A stretch of DNA of 42,517 bases from Dehalococcoidia bacterium (lineage in GTDB: Bacteria; Chloroflexota; Dehalococcoidia; UBA6926), in contig VXMO01000062.1 of the NCBI GenBank assembly GCA_009841045.1, positions 1,761-44,277 of the forward strand, given 5' to 3'. A model generated the notes under the pieces. The model saw only the letters and a program-made list of their open reading frames with translations. It ran no database searches and was not told the origin of the DNA. A program made the position numbers and the translations under genes. Each line of letters opens with the position of its first letter. Position 1 is the stretch's first letter. Positions 15,579 to 23,842 of this stretch are shown here, in pieces.

Positions 15579-16352
15579 CTACCGAATAAGCCGCGCCTTC
15601 ATCCGTGCGACGGCAAGGTAGTAGAACGCGGCACCGAGCACAACGAGATAGAGAAGTCCCCAGACGGTCGTCATTGAAAGGCTGCCGGCAACCAGTTCAC
15701 GAACGACGGCCACATATGGCGTCAACGGGATGACCCAGGCCAGCTCCCGCACAACGTCCGGATATCGCTCCAGCGGGAAGAACACTCCGCCGAAGAAATA
15801 CATCGGCATAACACCAAGCGTAATCGCGTAGTTGAACGTCCAGAATGACGGCGCGTGCGCGGTAACAAGCAGCGCCATCGACGAGAACAGGATGCCGCCA
15901 AGGAATGCGAGCGGCAGAATGAGGATGGCCATCGGCGAGTCGACAAATCCCATCACGCTCAGCACAAACAGGATCACCGTGGCGCTGAATAACGAACGTG
16001 TTGCGCCCCATAAGACTTCGCCGGTGATCACGTCCTCTATGGACAACGGCGTGGCAATCATCGCCTCGTACAACCCCCGGATCGCCATGCGTGTATAGGA
16101 GCCGTACGTGCATTCAAAGAACGCCGCAAAGAGCGAATATCCGCCGACGATCCCCGGCCCGATGAACTTCACATAACTCTCGTCGCCGCCCAACGTGACG
16201 TACGCGCCCAGCCCAATCCCCATCGCGCCCAGCACAACCAGCGGCTCCACGAACAGCGGCCCCACCTCGGCAAGCGCAAATCGTCTGAACACAGTCCAAT
16301 TCCGCCGCCAGACACGGAATCCATAAGGAACACGGGCAGGCGTCAGAATCAT
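15579..16352 (-). CDS. ABC-2 type exporter, permease subunit
   Basis: The 257-residue protein has six predicted membrane helices and the ABC-2 permease layout of DrrB/NodJ proteins, including ECTYGSYTRMAIRGLYEAMI after helix 2 and a final EL-VIPLTPYVAVVRELV region. It forms the membrane channel for the ATPase encoded just upstream (2-nt gap), so the two are certainly cotranscribed. Likely cargo is a drug, lipid or polysaccharide, not determinable here. Confidence 0.88.
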   Translation of the reverse strand: MILTPARVPYGFRVWRRNWTVFRRFALAEVGPLFVEPLVVLGAMGIGLGAYVTLGGDESYVKFIGPGIVGGYSLFAAFFECTYGSYTRMAIRGLYEAMIATPLSIEDVITGEVLWGATRSLFSATVILFVLSVMGFVDSPMAILILPLAFLGGILFSSMALLVTAHAPSFWTFNYAITLGVMPMYFFGGVFFPLERYPDVVRELAWVIPLTPYVAVVRELVAGSLSMTTVWGLLYLVVLGAAFYYLAVARMKARLIR

Positions 16353-16354
16353 GA

Positions 16355-17332
16355 CTACTCTTCCAGGCTGCGGCCCGTAAGGCGCAGGAAGACATCCTCA
16401 AGATTGGCGGGGCGGGAATAGATCTGAGCGCCCGGCACGTTGGATTCAGCAACGTCACTGCCGTTGAGACCGAACGCGTGCACCGTGTCCGGCGTCTGCT
16501 CGATTTCCGCGCCGGCATCACGCAGATGTTCGGCGATGCGATCAAGCGCGCCGACGTCCAATGAATGCGCCTCGATGACCGTTTCGCCAGCGATGCGAAG
16601 AATCAACTCTGGCGGCGTACCTTCGGCCAGTATCCGCCCCTCATGCATCACGATGAGCCGATCGCACAGCGTCGCCGCCTCATCCATGTAATGCGTCGTC
16701 AGCAGCATCGTCACGCCCTGGTCCTTCAGACGGCGCAGAGTGCGCCACACCAAATGCCGTGCTTGCGGGTCCAGCCCGGTCGTCGGCTCGTCCAGCACCA
16801 GGATTTCTGGTTCATTGATGAGCCCTCGCGCGATGAGCAGCCGGCGCTTCATGCCGCCGGACAGCTCGTCAACCGGGGAATCTGCGCGTTCCGCAAGTTG
16901 AAACAGCTCCAGTGCGGTCTTGGCGCGCGCGTCGGCCTCCGTGCGGCTGATGCCGAAATAGCCTGCGTACAAACGCAGGTTGTTGATCACTGAGATCTCA
17001 TCGTCCAGGTTGTCGCCCTGCGGCACGACTCCGATGATCGACTTGACTGCCCGCCCCTGTGTCTGCACGGACAGACCGTTCACCAGCAGACTACCGGACG
17101 TGACTGGCGAGGCGCAGGTGATCATGCGCATCGTGCTCGTCTTGCCCGCGCCATTCGGGCCCAGGAACCCGAAGCACTCGCCCGGCCGCACTTCAAAATC
17201 GATGCCGCGCACCGCGACCAGGTCGCCGAATTCTTTGACGAGGCTTCGCGCAACGACGGGCTTGACGTCGCTCGACGCCCCCGAGCTGTCCACCCCCACC
17301 GCTACCTGAGAATCACTTCCAACCTGAACCAT
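16355..17332 (-). CDS. ABC-2 type exporter, ATP-binding subunit (DrrA/NodI-like)
   Basis: The 325-residue ATPase has Walker A GPNGAGKT (58-65), signature LSGGM (157-161) and Walker B ILVLDEP (177-183), followed by the TTGLDPQ D-loop and a switch His in LLTTHYMDEA. The C-terminal extension of about 80 residues is usual for DrrA/NodI-type exporters. The first 27 residues are Ser/Val-rich and poorly conserved. A TGCTAGGCT promoter-like box lies only about 9 nt before the ATG, suggesting a very short 5' leader. Confidence 0.92.
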   Translation of the reverse strand: MVQVGSDSQVAVGVDSSGASSDVKPVVARSLVKEFGDLVAVRGIDFEVRPGECFGFLGPNGAGKTSTMRMITCASPVTSGSLLVNGLSVQTQGRAVKSIIGVVPQGDNLDDEISVINNLRLYAGYFGISRTEADARAKTALELFQLAERADSPVDELSGGMKRRLLIARGLINEPEILVLDEPTTGLDPQARHLVWRTLRRLKDQGVTMLLTTHYMDEAATLCDRLIVMHEGRILAEGTPPELILRIAGETVIEAHSLDVGALDRIAEHLRDAGAEIEQTPDTVHAFGLNGSDVAESNVPGAQIYSRPANLEDVFLRLTGRSLEE

Positions 17333-17341
17333 GCCACCACA

Positions 17342-17350
17342 AGCCTAGCA
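17342..17350 (-). promoter_or_regulatory. Extended -10 promoter element of the ABC exporter genes
   Basis: TGC-TAGGCT on the minus strand lies 9 nt upstream of the ATG at 17332. The 12-bp sequence around it (CGTGCTAGGCTT) is repeated exactly before rmuC at 18601-18612. The short distance would give a near-leaderless mRNA. Confidence 0.35.
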
Positions 17351-17356
17351 CGACGG

Positions 17357-18541
17357 TTAGTCGGACTCTTGAGGGTTTTCCTTAGCCGCAGCGATTTCCT
17401 CATACCCGGCAGCGATGCTATACGTCGATTCTCGGACCTCTACATCAACGGGAGCAGGGAGAGCGTCTGGGTTTGCGCTCACGCCCGGTAATTCCTCAAA
17501 TCGGCGTGCTTGCGGCATGACGTTGCGGTCGAACGATCCGACTGAGGCATTGAACGACTGTGCCGCGCGCCCCAACTGTTCTCCGACTCTCCGATAATGC
17601 CCCATGAACGCTTGCAGCCGGTTGTGCATCTCGGCGCCCGCCTGGCGGATTGCCTCAACATCCTGCGCAAACCCATGGCGATCCCATCCGTTGGCTACAG
17701 CCCACAGCAGCGCAATCAGCGTGCTCGGGGTGGCAATCGCAACCCGCTTGCTCATGGCGTATTCAATAAGGTCGTTCCGCGCGCGGAGAGCCGCGGCAAG
17801 GAACTGATCACCCGGCACAAACATCACCGTAAAGTCCAGCGATCCCTCAACATTCTGTCCGTAGTTTCTCTTAACCAGATCGTCCACCTTGGTGCGAAGG
17901 GCCCCCGCATGTTTCAGCAGCGCCTGTTGTGCATCATCGTCGGTCTCCGCTTCCTGCGCCTCCAGGTACGCCGCTGTGCTGGCCTTTGAGTCGATGACAA
18001 TTGCTCGCCCCTCAGGCAGCTTAATCATCACGTCCGGCCGCCCACCGGAGCCGTCAAGCGACTGCTGTTCCGCAAAGTCCGCGTACTGTGTCATACCGGC
18101 TAGCTCGATAATCCGTCGCAGCTGAATCTCACCCCACAAGCCGACTTGCCTGCTATCGCTCAGCGCGTCCCGCAAGCCTTGCGTTGCCGCGGTAATCGAG
18201 ATGTTTTGCTGCATGAGCGACTCAATGCTCGGATTCAGCTTCGCGTAGTTCTCCGACAAGGGCTTGACCAGGTTCTCGAACTCCTTCTGGCTTTTGCCGA
18301 AGTTCTGTTCAGCCAGCTTCAAAAACTGCTCCGAGTTGGCATGCAGCGCTTGGCCTGCCGATGCCTGAAAGGCGGTATTCAGTTCCACCTTCGCGGCCTG
18401 AATGAGGTCTGAAGCCGCTTGTTGACTCTGCAGCTGGCCTTTCAATTCGGCGTTCTTCTGCCGCCACCTGAATTCCTGAACCAGCCATGCCGCCAATCCC
18501 ACTACCGCAGCCCCTGCTATCAGACCGACAACGATTTCCAA
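17357..18541 (-). CDS. rmuC: DNA recombination protein RmuC family
   Basis: The 394-residue protein has an N-terminal membrane anchor (IVVGLIAGAAVVGLAAWLV), a coiled-coil region to about residue 130, and the RmuC nuclease-like core. Core motifs are GLWGEIQLRRIIELAGM, RPDVMIKLPEGRAIVIDSKA, DFTVMFVPGDQFLAAAL and ATPSTLIALLW. E. coli RmuC limits inversions at short inverted repeats; the fold suggests a PD-(D/E)xK-type nuclease. The start is TTG at 18541, chosen because AAGGA lies about 8 nt upstream and the anchor begins immediately. It has its own promoter-like box about 60 nt upstream. Confidence 0.92.
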   Translation of the reverse strand: MEIVVGLIAGAAVVGLAAWLVQEFRWRQKNAELKGQLQSQQAASDLIQAAKVELNTAFQASAGQALHANSEQFLKLAEQNFGKSQKEFENLVKPLSENYAKLNPSIESLMQQNISITAATQGLRDALSDSRQVGLWGEIQLRRIIELAGMTQYADFAEQQSLDGSGGRPDVMIKLPEGRAIVIDSKASTAAYLEAQEAETDDDAQQALLKHAGALRTKVDDLVKRNYGQNVEGSLDFTVMFVPGDQFLAAALRARNDLIEYAMSKRVAIATPSTLIALLWAVANGWDRHGFAQDVEAIRQAGAEMHNRLQAFMGHYRRVGEQLGRAAQSFNASVGSFDRNVMPQARRFEELPGVSANPDALPAPVDVEVRESTYSIAAGYEEIAAAKENPQESD

Positions 18542-18601
18542 AGTGGGTTCCTTTCTGGTTCAGATATGCGCTTCTAACATCAATAAGCACGCGTCACATG
18601 A

Positions 18602-18610
18602 AGCCTAGCA
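18602..18610 (-). promoter_or_regulatory. Extended -10 promoter element of rmuC
   Basis: TGC-TAGGCT on the minus strand lies about 60 nt upstream of the TTG start of rmuC. It is identical over 12 bp to the element before the ABC exporter. Confidence 0.4.
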
Positions 18611-18620
18611 CGGCCCCTCA

Positions 18621-18647
18621 TGTCATTCTGAGCGCAGCGAAGAATCT
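18621..18647. repeat. Short interspersed repeat of the CATTCTGAGCG...AGCGAAGAATC type
   Basis: The segment contains CATTCTGAGCG, one C, then AGCGAAGAATC; its ends ATTCT and AGAAT are inverted repeats. I recognise this as a short palindromic sequence found many times between genes in diverse bacterial genomes, including Chloroflexota. Only one copy occurs in this window, upstream of rmuC. Confidence 0.55.
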
Positions 18648-18761
18648 AAAGCCGCAATAGGCCACTAAGGCATGCCCTGTACGCTGATACGGGCCGAAAC
18701 GCGGCAATCCAACCCCACGAACCGGTCAATCCGGCCCGCGAACCATGGCCGTAAGTACTAC

Positions 18762-19721
18762 TTACCCCAGGCCGTCCGCCGATACGCCCTTTGACCGCCC
18801 CAACTCCCCTCGGTCATGTGCGCGCACCAGGGCATCCAGCTGCGGTGGTTCAGCCTCGTCATCGGAGATATCTCGCGCGGGCGGACCGCCCAGGCCGCTG
18901 TCCACTAGCTCATGGTTGCTGCGAACATAGCCCCGGAAATCCGATGCGCTTGACGGCGGGAATGATGGCCGCCCTTCTTGCGACGGATCTTGATAGACCT
19001 CGCCGATGATCACTTGCACGCCCTCTGCGGGATGATCTCGCAGGAACGCGGCTTCGTATCGATTACCGGCATCCATAAGGGAGAATATCCGCTGTGCCAG
19101 CCGAGGATGAACACGTCCCACCGGCTCCCCGCGACTGGAATGCACCAGCAGCCTGTTGCCCTCTCGACTGAGCGTCAACGCTTCTCCGCTGCTCAGGTGG
19201 CCGACTGCCGTTCGGTCGGTCGCATCAATCAGCGTCGCAATCGTGCTCTTGCCCGCCTCACTCATCAATAGATGTGCTGAAAAGACGTTAGGAGTGGATG
19301 AGCCGGGATCAGTCGTCGGGGCCTGGCTGCCATACGTTGCGCCGTCTTCTTTGACGGCAGTGGCGCGCTTGGATTGCCGAGCACGCTTCGTATTACGAGA
19401 AGCGGGCGTAGAAGTGCTGGTAGCAGTCGCCGCTTCTGCTCGCTCCAATCGCTCACGGTTGCGACGGGTGATAGTGTTCGCCGAATTCAGTTGGAGCGCG
19501 CCGTCCACAGCATCTCGCGCCTCCGACAGCTCCCCCAGTTCAAGAAGCGCCTTGGCCAATCGATTGAGCGCCTCAATGTTGTTGGGCACAATCCGTAGAA
19601 CAGCCTTGTTGGCCTCAACAGCCTTCCCCCAGTCCTGCGCCAGTGCGGACGCGATTGCCGCGTCAGTCTGCGCCTTTACCTCACGGGCCTGGGCGCGTTC
19701 GTCGATCTGTGTGGTCGCCAT
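18762..19721 (-). CDS. TPR-containing hypothetical protein
   Basis: This 319-residue protein begins MATTQIDERAQAREVKAQTD and has two to three tetratricopeptide-like repeats in its first 90 residues (DWGKAVEANKAVLRIVPNN, ALNRLAKALLELGELSEARD). A basic, low-complexity Ser/Thr/Ala/Arg linker follows, then a domain of about 120 residues with no match I recognise (LSREGNRLLVHSSRGEPVGR, VHPRLAQRIFSLMDAGNRYE). The ATG at 19721 is preferred over the one at 19784: GGCAGGA precedes it and the TPR region starts soon after. TPRs usually mediate protein-protein contacts. No partner is apparent nearby. Confidence 0.75.
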   Translation of the reverse strand: MATTQIDERAQAREVKAQTDAAIASALAQDWGKAVEANKAVLRIVPNNIEALNRLAKALLELGELSEARDAVDGALQLNSANTITRRNRERLERAEAATATSTSTPASRNTKRARQSKRATAVKEDGATYGSQAPTTDPGSSTPNVFSAHLLMSEAGKSTIATLIDATDRTAVGHLSSGEALTLSREGNRLLVHSSRGEPVGRVHPRLAQRIFSLMDAGNRYEAAFLRDHPAEGVQVIIGEVYQDPSQEGRPSFPPSSASDFRGYVRSNHELVDSGLGGPPARDISDDEAEPPQLDALVRAHDRGELGRSKGVSADGLG

Positions 19722-20044
19722 GGCGGGTGTCCTGCCTTCCGGGTTCGGCTGCCCCTCTTGATGCGCAACTTCGCGCGGGGACATCCGCAGACGGACAACC
19801 TACAGATCAACGACGACCGGGACGATCCACACCCGTCCCTCGGCACGCTAAGGCACACAGCTAAACGCCACTTGCGTCCAACCCGAATTCTCAGCGTGAT
19901 GAGTCGCTGTTTGCTGTTGTTCGTCCCTGCCGCCTCCCCGCGCCATTGGACGGCAGTTTTTCGAACTCAGTCCAAAATCTATTGTCTACTAACTGTCAAG
20001 CAAACGGGAGGAATCCTGCTCCTACCACCCCAACAGGCCAACCT
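19722..20044. other. 323-bp intergenic region with no gene found
   Basis: Between the glycosyltransferase stop and the TPR gene start I see no conserved reading frame, RNA gene or long repeat. The left half is GC-rich, the right half more AT-rich. A minus-strand TTGACA at about 19997-20002 could be the -35 of a promoter for the TPR gene, but no convincing -10 lies at normal spacing. Confidence 0.5.
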
Positions 20045-20758
20045 CTACCGCATCCCCCGCAGCCGTATCCTGACTAGCTCCCCCAGCGTCTGCACGCCAT
20101 GATGCAACCGCACCGTGCTCATCTCCCCGTAACTCCACGTCACTGGCATCTCGACCACCTGCATCCCCCACCTCCGCGCGAGGTACAGGATCTCCGCGTC
20201 GAACGCGAACCCGTTCACCTGTTGCACCCCAAACAGCAACTCCGCCACCTCCGCCCGGAACGCCTTGAACCCGCACTGCGTGTCTGACACCGACAGCCCG
20301 AGAATGAGCCGTGTCGCCCGGCCAACCACGCGTCCGCCAATTCGACGAGACAGCGGTTCCCCGCTCCGTTCCGCCCCTGCCACTGAACGCGACCCAATCA
20401 CGATATCCGCGTTCTGCGTCGCCTCAACGAAGGGCGCGATCGCCTCCACCGGCACGGCAAGATCCACGTCCATGAACAGCCGCACCGCGCCTTTCGCCTC
20501 CAGCATCCCTCGCTTGACGGCGTGCCCCTTGCCGTGATGAGGCAGCGACAACAGTCGTAACCGAGGCGATTTCTCGGCGAACTCTTGCGTGATGGGCTCC
20601 GTGTCATCCGTGCTGCCATCACTGGCGATAATCAACTCGGCGTCCGGAAAATGCGCGTCCAGATAGGCGGTCACCTCATCCAGAGCGTCCGGCAGACGCG
20701 CCTCCTCGTTGTAGGCGGGGATAACGACGGATAGCGACGGCCCGGCCGGTTCAATCAC
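20045..20758 (-). CDS. Family 2 glycosyltransferase (polyprenyl-phosphate sugar transferase type)
   Basis: The 237-residue GT2 enzyme has LSVVIPAYNEEARLPDAL at the N-terminus, IASDGSTDDT and the metal-binding MDVDLAVP. It resembles dolichyl/polyprenyl-phosphate glucosyl- or mannosyltransferases that load sugar from NDP-sugar onto a lipid phosphate at the inner membrane. There are no C-terminal membrane helices, so it is probably peripheral. It ends the thrB-lysC unit, 18 nt after lysC, with no obvious metabolic link to threonine synthesis. Confidence 0.9.
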   Translation of the reverse strand: MIEPAGPSLSVVIPAYNEEARLPDALDEVTAYLDAHFPDAELIIASDGSTDDTEPITQEFAEKSPRLRLLSLPHHGKGHAVKRGMLEAKGAVRLFMDVDLAVPVEAIAPFVEATQNADIVIGSRSVAGAERSGEPLSRRIGGRVVGRATRLILGLSVSDTQCGFKAFRAEVAELLFGVQQVNGFAFDAEILYLARRWGMQVVEMPVTWSYGEMSTVRLHHGVQTLGELVRIRLRGMR

Positions 20759-20776
20759 GGGACGCCTCGCATCGTT

Positions 20777-22009
20777 CTAGAGAGGGATGTCGTCCGGGGT
20801 TTCCAGGCTGAACGCGCGGTGCAGGGCGCGGACGGCATCCTCCACGTGATCCTGGTGGACGACACATGTGAGGCTGATCTCTGCCGTCGTAATCATCTCG
20901 ATATTGACGTTGGCGTCACGCAGCGCCCGAAACATCGCACCCGCGTAGCCCGGCGAATTCGTCAGGCCCGCGCCCACGATGCTGACCTTGGCCAGATGGT
21001 CATCCGCCGTCACGTCCGCCGCGCCAAGCTCGGCCTGTATCTCTCGTGTCCGCTCCAATGTCTCCGGCAGGTCATCACGCGTAACGGTGAAGGAGAGGTC
21101 GCTCAGGCCATGCTGCCCGGCGTTCTGCACGATGATATCGACGCTGATGCCGGCGTCGGCCAGCGGCGAGAAAACCTGCGCGGCGATCCCGGGTCTATCC
21201 GGCACGCCCAGCAGCGTGACTCGCGCGATGCCCGCGTCATGTGCGATGCCGCGAACTTTGTTGCGATTCTCCATCAGCTCTCCTCCGTGTATGCGCGTGC
21301 CGCCGGAATCGTCCAGCAGGCTTGAGGCGACAAGGATCGGCACATCATAGACCCAGCCAAGCTCGACGGCGCGATTATGCATAACGCGCGCGCCCTCACT
21401 CGCCATCTCCAGCATCTCATCGTAGTTGATGTCAATCAGACGGCGAGCGTCCGGCACGATGCGCGGATCCGCCGTGTAGATGCCGTCCACGTCCGTATAG
21501 ATCTCGCACACAGGCGCGCGGAGTTCCGCCGCCAATGCAACGGCTGTGGTATCAGACCCGCCGCGCCCGAGAGTCGTGACCTCAAAATCGTCCGTCGTGC
21601 CCTGGAATCCCGCGACAATGACGATGTTGCCGCGCCCAATCTCGTCCTGTAGTCGCTTGGGTTCGATCTGTGTGATGCGGGCCCGCGAAAAATCTGTATC
21701 CGTGCGGATACCGGCCTGAAACCCGCTCAGGCTGACCGCGCCATGGCCGAGATCACGCAGCGCCATTGCCAGCAGAGCCCCGGAAACAAGCTCGCCGGTG
21801 GACAACAGCAGGTCCATCTCACGCGGCGCGGGGTTATGGGAGATGCTGCGGCTCAAATCAATAAGCTGGTTCGTTGTCTGCCCCATCGCAGACACAACAA
21901 CGACCAGGTCATCGCCCGCCTCACGCTCTTTCGCCACCCTCAACGCGACGCGCTTGATATGGTCGGCGGAGGCGACGGAGCTGCCGCCGTATTTCTGAAC
22001 ACGAAGCAT
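20777..22009 (-). CDS. lysC: Aspartate kinase
   Basis: The 410-residue monofunctional aspartokinase has KYGGSSV (7-13), VVVVSAMGQTTNQL, GRGGSDTTAVALAAEL, YTDVDGIYTADPRIV and two C-terminal ACT domains (about 265-400). It phosphorylates aspartate with ATP, the entry step to lysine, threonine and methionine. The ACT domains are the usual sites of feedback inhibition by lysine and/or threonine. Its ATG lies 5 nt after the thrB stop, so the two threonine-pathway genes are cotranscribed. Confidence 0.95.
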   Translation of the reverse strand: MLRVQKYGGSSVASADHIKRVALRVAKEREAGDDLVVVVSAMGQTTNQLIDLSRSISHNPAPREMDLLLSTGELVSGALLAMALRDLGHGAVSLSGFQAGIRTDTDFSRARITQIEPKRLQDEIGRGNIVIVAGFQGTTDDFEVTTLGRGGSDTTAVALAAELRAPVCEIYTDVDGIYTADPRIVPDARRLIDINYDEMLEMASEGARVMHNRAVELGWVYDVPILVASSLLDDSGGTRIHGGELMENRNKVRGIAHDAGIARVTLLGVPDRPGIAAQVFSPLADAGISVDIIVQNAGQHGLSDLSFTVTRDDLPETLERTREIQAELGAADVTADDHLAKVSIVGAGLTNSPGYAGAMFRALRDANVNIEMITTAEISLTCVVHQDHVEDAVRALHRAFSLETPDDIPL

Positions 22010-22014
22010 GGAGC

Positions 22015-22941
22015 CTACGATGTCGAGACGACGTGCGCGCCCTGCTCTGACGGCGAAAGCACCAGCACACGACCCTCAATCGAGCGGGACTGCGCCGCGT
22101 TCTTCATCGCGTCGGCAACTGCCCCGGCGCGAGCCGACGATGCCATCGCCATGATTGTCGGTCCTGCCCCGGAGAGGAACGCCGTATACGCGCCGGCCTC
22201 CTTGGCGGCATGCGTAAGCGGTGTGAGACCCGGCACAAGCTCTGCGCGGTACTGCTGATGCAGCCTGTCCTCCGTCGCCAACGCAAGATCAACCCAGTGA
22301 TGGGTGGTGAAGGTATGCACCAGGAGTGCCGTTCTCGCGATGTTGAAGGTGGCGTCACGCAGTGGCACTTGAGGAGGCAGCACATTCCGGGCTGCTTCTG
22401 TGGACAGGGGTGCGTCCCGCACAAAAGCGATACAGTCCAGATCAGAGGGAAAATCAAGTTGCCGCGCGACGGGTCGACCGTCCTCTGAGATAACTGCCAG
22501 GCAAGCGCCGCCCATCAAGGCTGGCGCGACGTTATCGGGATGCCCTTCAATCCGGGTGGCGTCGGCGATCATATCGTCCATCTCGCTTTCACGTCCCACA
22601 ACCCTGTTTGCGATGAGCAGCCCGGCAGCGCAGGCTGCGGCACTGCTGCCCAAACCCCGCGCCAACGGAATCGCATTTGATGCAGTTATTCGCATGGGGG
22701 GCAAGGTAACGCCAAGACGCGCAGCGCCGATATAGGCGGCGCGAAAGATCAGATTGGTGTTAGCGGGACCTGCAATCTCGTTCTCGCCTTCACCTCGTAT
22801 CTCAAAGCGATTGGCATCTGCCGGCTCCACCCGCAGTTCCAGCCAAAGATCAAGTGCCATCCCGACGGCGTCAAAGGCAGAGCCGAAATTCGCCGTCGAA
22901 GCAGGCGCGCGCACGGTGAACGGAGCAAAGTCACTAGTCAT
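22015..22941 (-). CDS. thrB: Homoserine kinase
   Basis: The 308-residue GHMP-family kinase begins with VRAPASTANFGSAFDAVGMA and has the ATP-binding PLARGLGSSAAACAAGLL and the C-terminal FLSGAGPTIMAMA loop. It converts homoserine to O-phosphohomoserine for threonine synthesis. It is the first gene of a thrB-lysC-glycosyltransferase unit; homoserine dehydrogenase and threonine synthase are not in the window. A TATACT box lies 15 nt upstream of the ATG. Confidence 0.94.
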   Translation of the reverse strand: MTSDFAPFTVRAPASTANFGSAFDAVGMALDLWLELRVEPADANRFEIRGEGENEIAGPANTNLIFRAAYIGAARLGVTLPPMRITASNAIPLARGLGSSAAACAAGLLIANRVVGRESEMDDMIADATRIEGHPDNVAPALMGGACLAVISEDGRPVARQLDFPSDLDCIAFVRDAPLSTEAARNVLPPQVPLRDATFNIARTALLVHTFTTHHWVDLALATEDRLHQQYRAELVPGLTPLTHAAKEAGAYTAFLSGAGPTIMAMASSARAGAVADAMKNAAQSRSIEGRVLVLSPSEQGAHVVSTS

Positions 22942-22956
22942 GGCAGCTACGGGTTA

Positions 22957-22962
22957 AGTATA
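22957..22962 (-). promoter_or_regulatory. Possible -10 box of the thrB-lysC unit
   Basis: TATACT on the minus strand, 15 nt upstream of the thrB ATG, in the only intergenic space available (32 bp). No clear -35 was found. Confidence 0.35.
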
Positions 22963-22973
22963 GGGCGAGCAAC

Positions 22974-23774
22974 CTAACTAATCTCCACTTCAGCGTTCCT
23001 CGCCGCTACTTCCTCCCACAAGAGCCTCGCCTTCTCACTGCCACCCGCCGCGGTCGGATCGATAACGAGCCTGCCGGAGCGCGTGTAGGAGCCGATTGTC
23101 TGTAATTCGCTGCGGTTCGGGTTCCACGTCCAGGGACGGCCTCGGGCATCAACAAGCGTCGACTCTGCCAATGAACGATCAAAGGGCACTGCGATCGGCA
23201 GCCTCAGTGACGCCTCAGGATCCCCCTTCCAAACCCAGAACTTGTCTAAAGCCCGTGCATGATACGCCGCTCGCCGTATGTGCGCGTTCGCGCCAAAGAT
23301 GGTGAAATCGCGACCTGAGGGATACGTCTCAACGTCCCGCAGCACGTCTGACACGTGAAAGAACCCGATCAGGTAGAATCCCGCCGGCCCGACGAATCGA
23401 TCCTCGCCGTCATGTCCAACCAGCCGGGCGAGGAACACAATATAGTCGCCCGGCCCACATGTTTTCAGTCCCGCGCCGCGCCCCGTCCTACGCGGATCGT
23501 CGCCATACGTGAACGTGCGGAACTCCGGATCGTCATGCAGCCGGTCGTTCCACCGCGAGACGGGCGTGTAGTCCGCGAGTGTCTTATCCGGGTCGTTGTA
23601 TGCGGCCAGCTTAGGATACGCGGGCAGCGTCGGCGACCACAGTCGACGCTCCTCGGGGATGGGCAGGAACTCAAACGTGCCGTCGGGAAAGACGGGGCTG
23701 CGAAGCGCCCCGTGCGAGGCGTTCACCCCGACATTGACCATGCAGACGCGGGCGCTGGAATCGACGGTGATCAA
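22974..23774 (-). CDS. Nmad3-like putative nucleotide-modification protein
   Basis: This 266-residue protein has the N-terminal pattern MVNVGVNASHGALRSPVFPD followed by GTFEFLPIPE, which I associate with the nucleotide modification-associated domain 3 (Nmad3) family. Other visible segments are CGPGDYIVFLARL, GPAGFYLIGFFHVSD and DFTIFGANAHIRRAAYHAR. A biochemical function has not, to my knowledge, been established. A TTG start at 23774 was chosen because GGAG lies 6 nt upstream; ATG 11 codons later has none. It is divergent from queG, a tRNA-modification gene. Confidence 0.6.
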   Translation of the reverse strand: MITVDSSARVCMVNVGVNASHGALRSPVFPDGTFEFLPIPEERRLWSPTLPAYPKLAAYNDPDKTLADYTPVSRWNDRLHDDPEFRTFTYGDDPRRTGRGAGLKTCGPGDYIVFLARLVGHDGEDRFVGPAGFYLIGFFHVSDVLRDVETYPSGRDFTIFGANAHIRRAAYHARALDKFWVWKGDPEASLRLPIAVPFDRSLAESTLVDARGRPWTWNPNRSELQTIGSYTRSGRLVIDPTAAGGSEKARLLWEEVAARNAEVEIS

Positions 23775-23842
23775 TGAGTGCTCCGGTCAGCGGTTGAGCG
23801 GCGGCGCAGCAGTACTAGTGTGAATTCGTGCAACAATCACGT

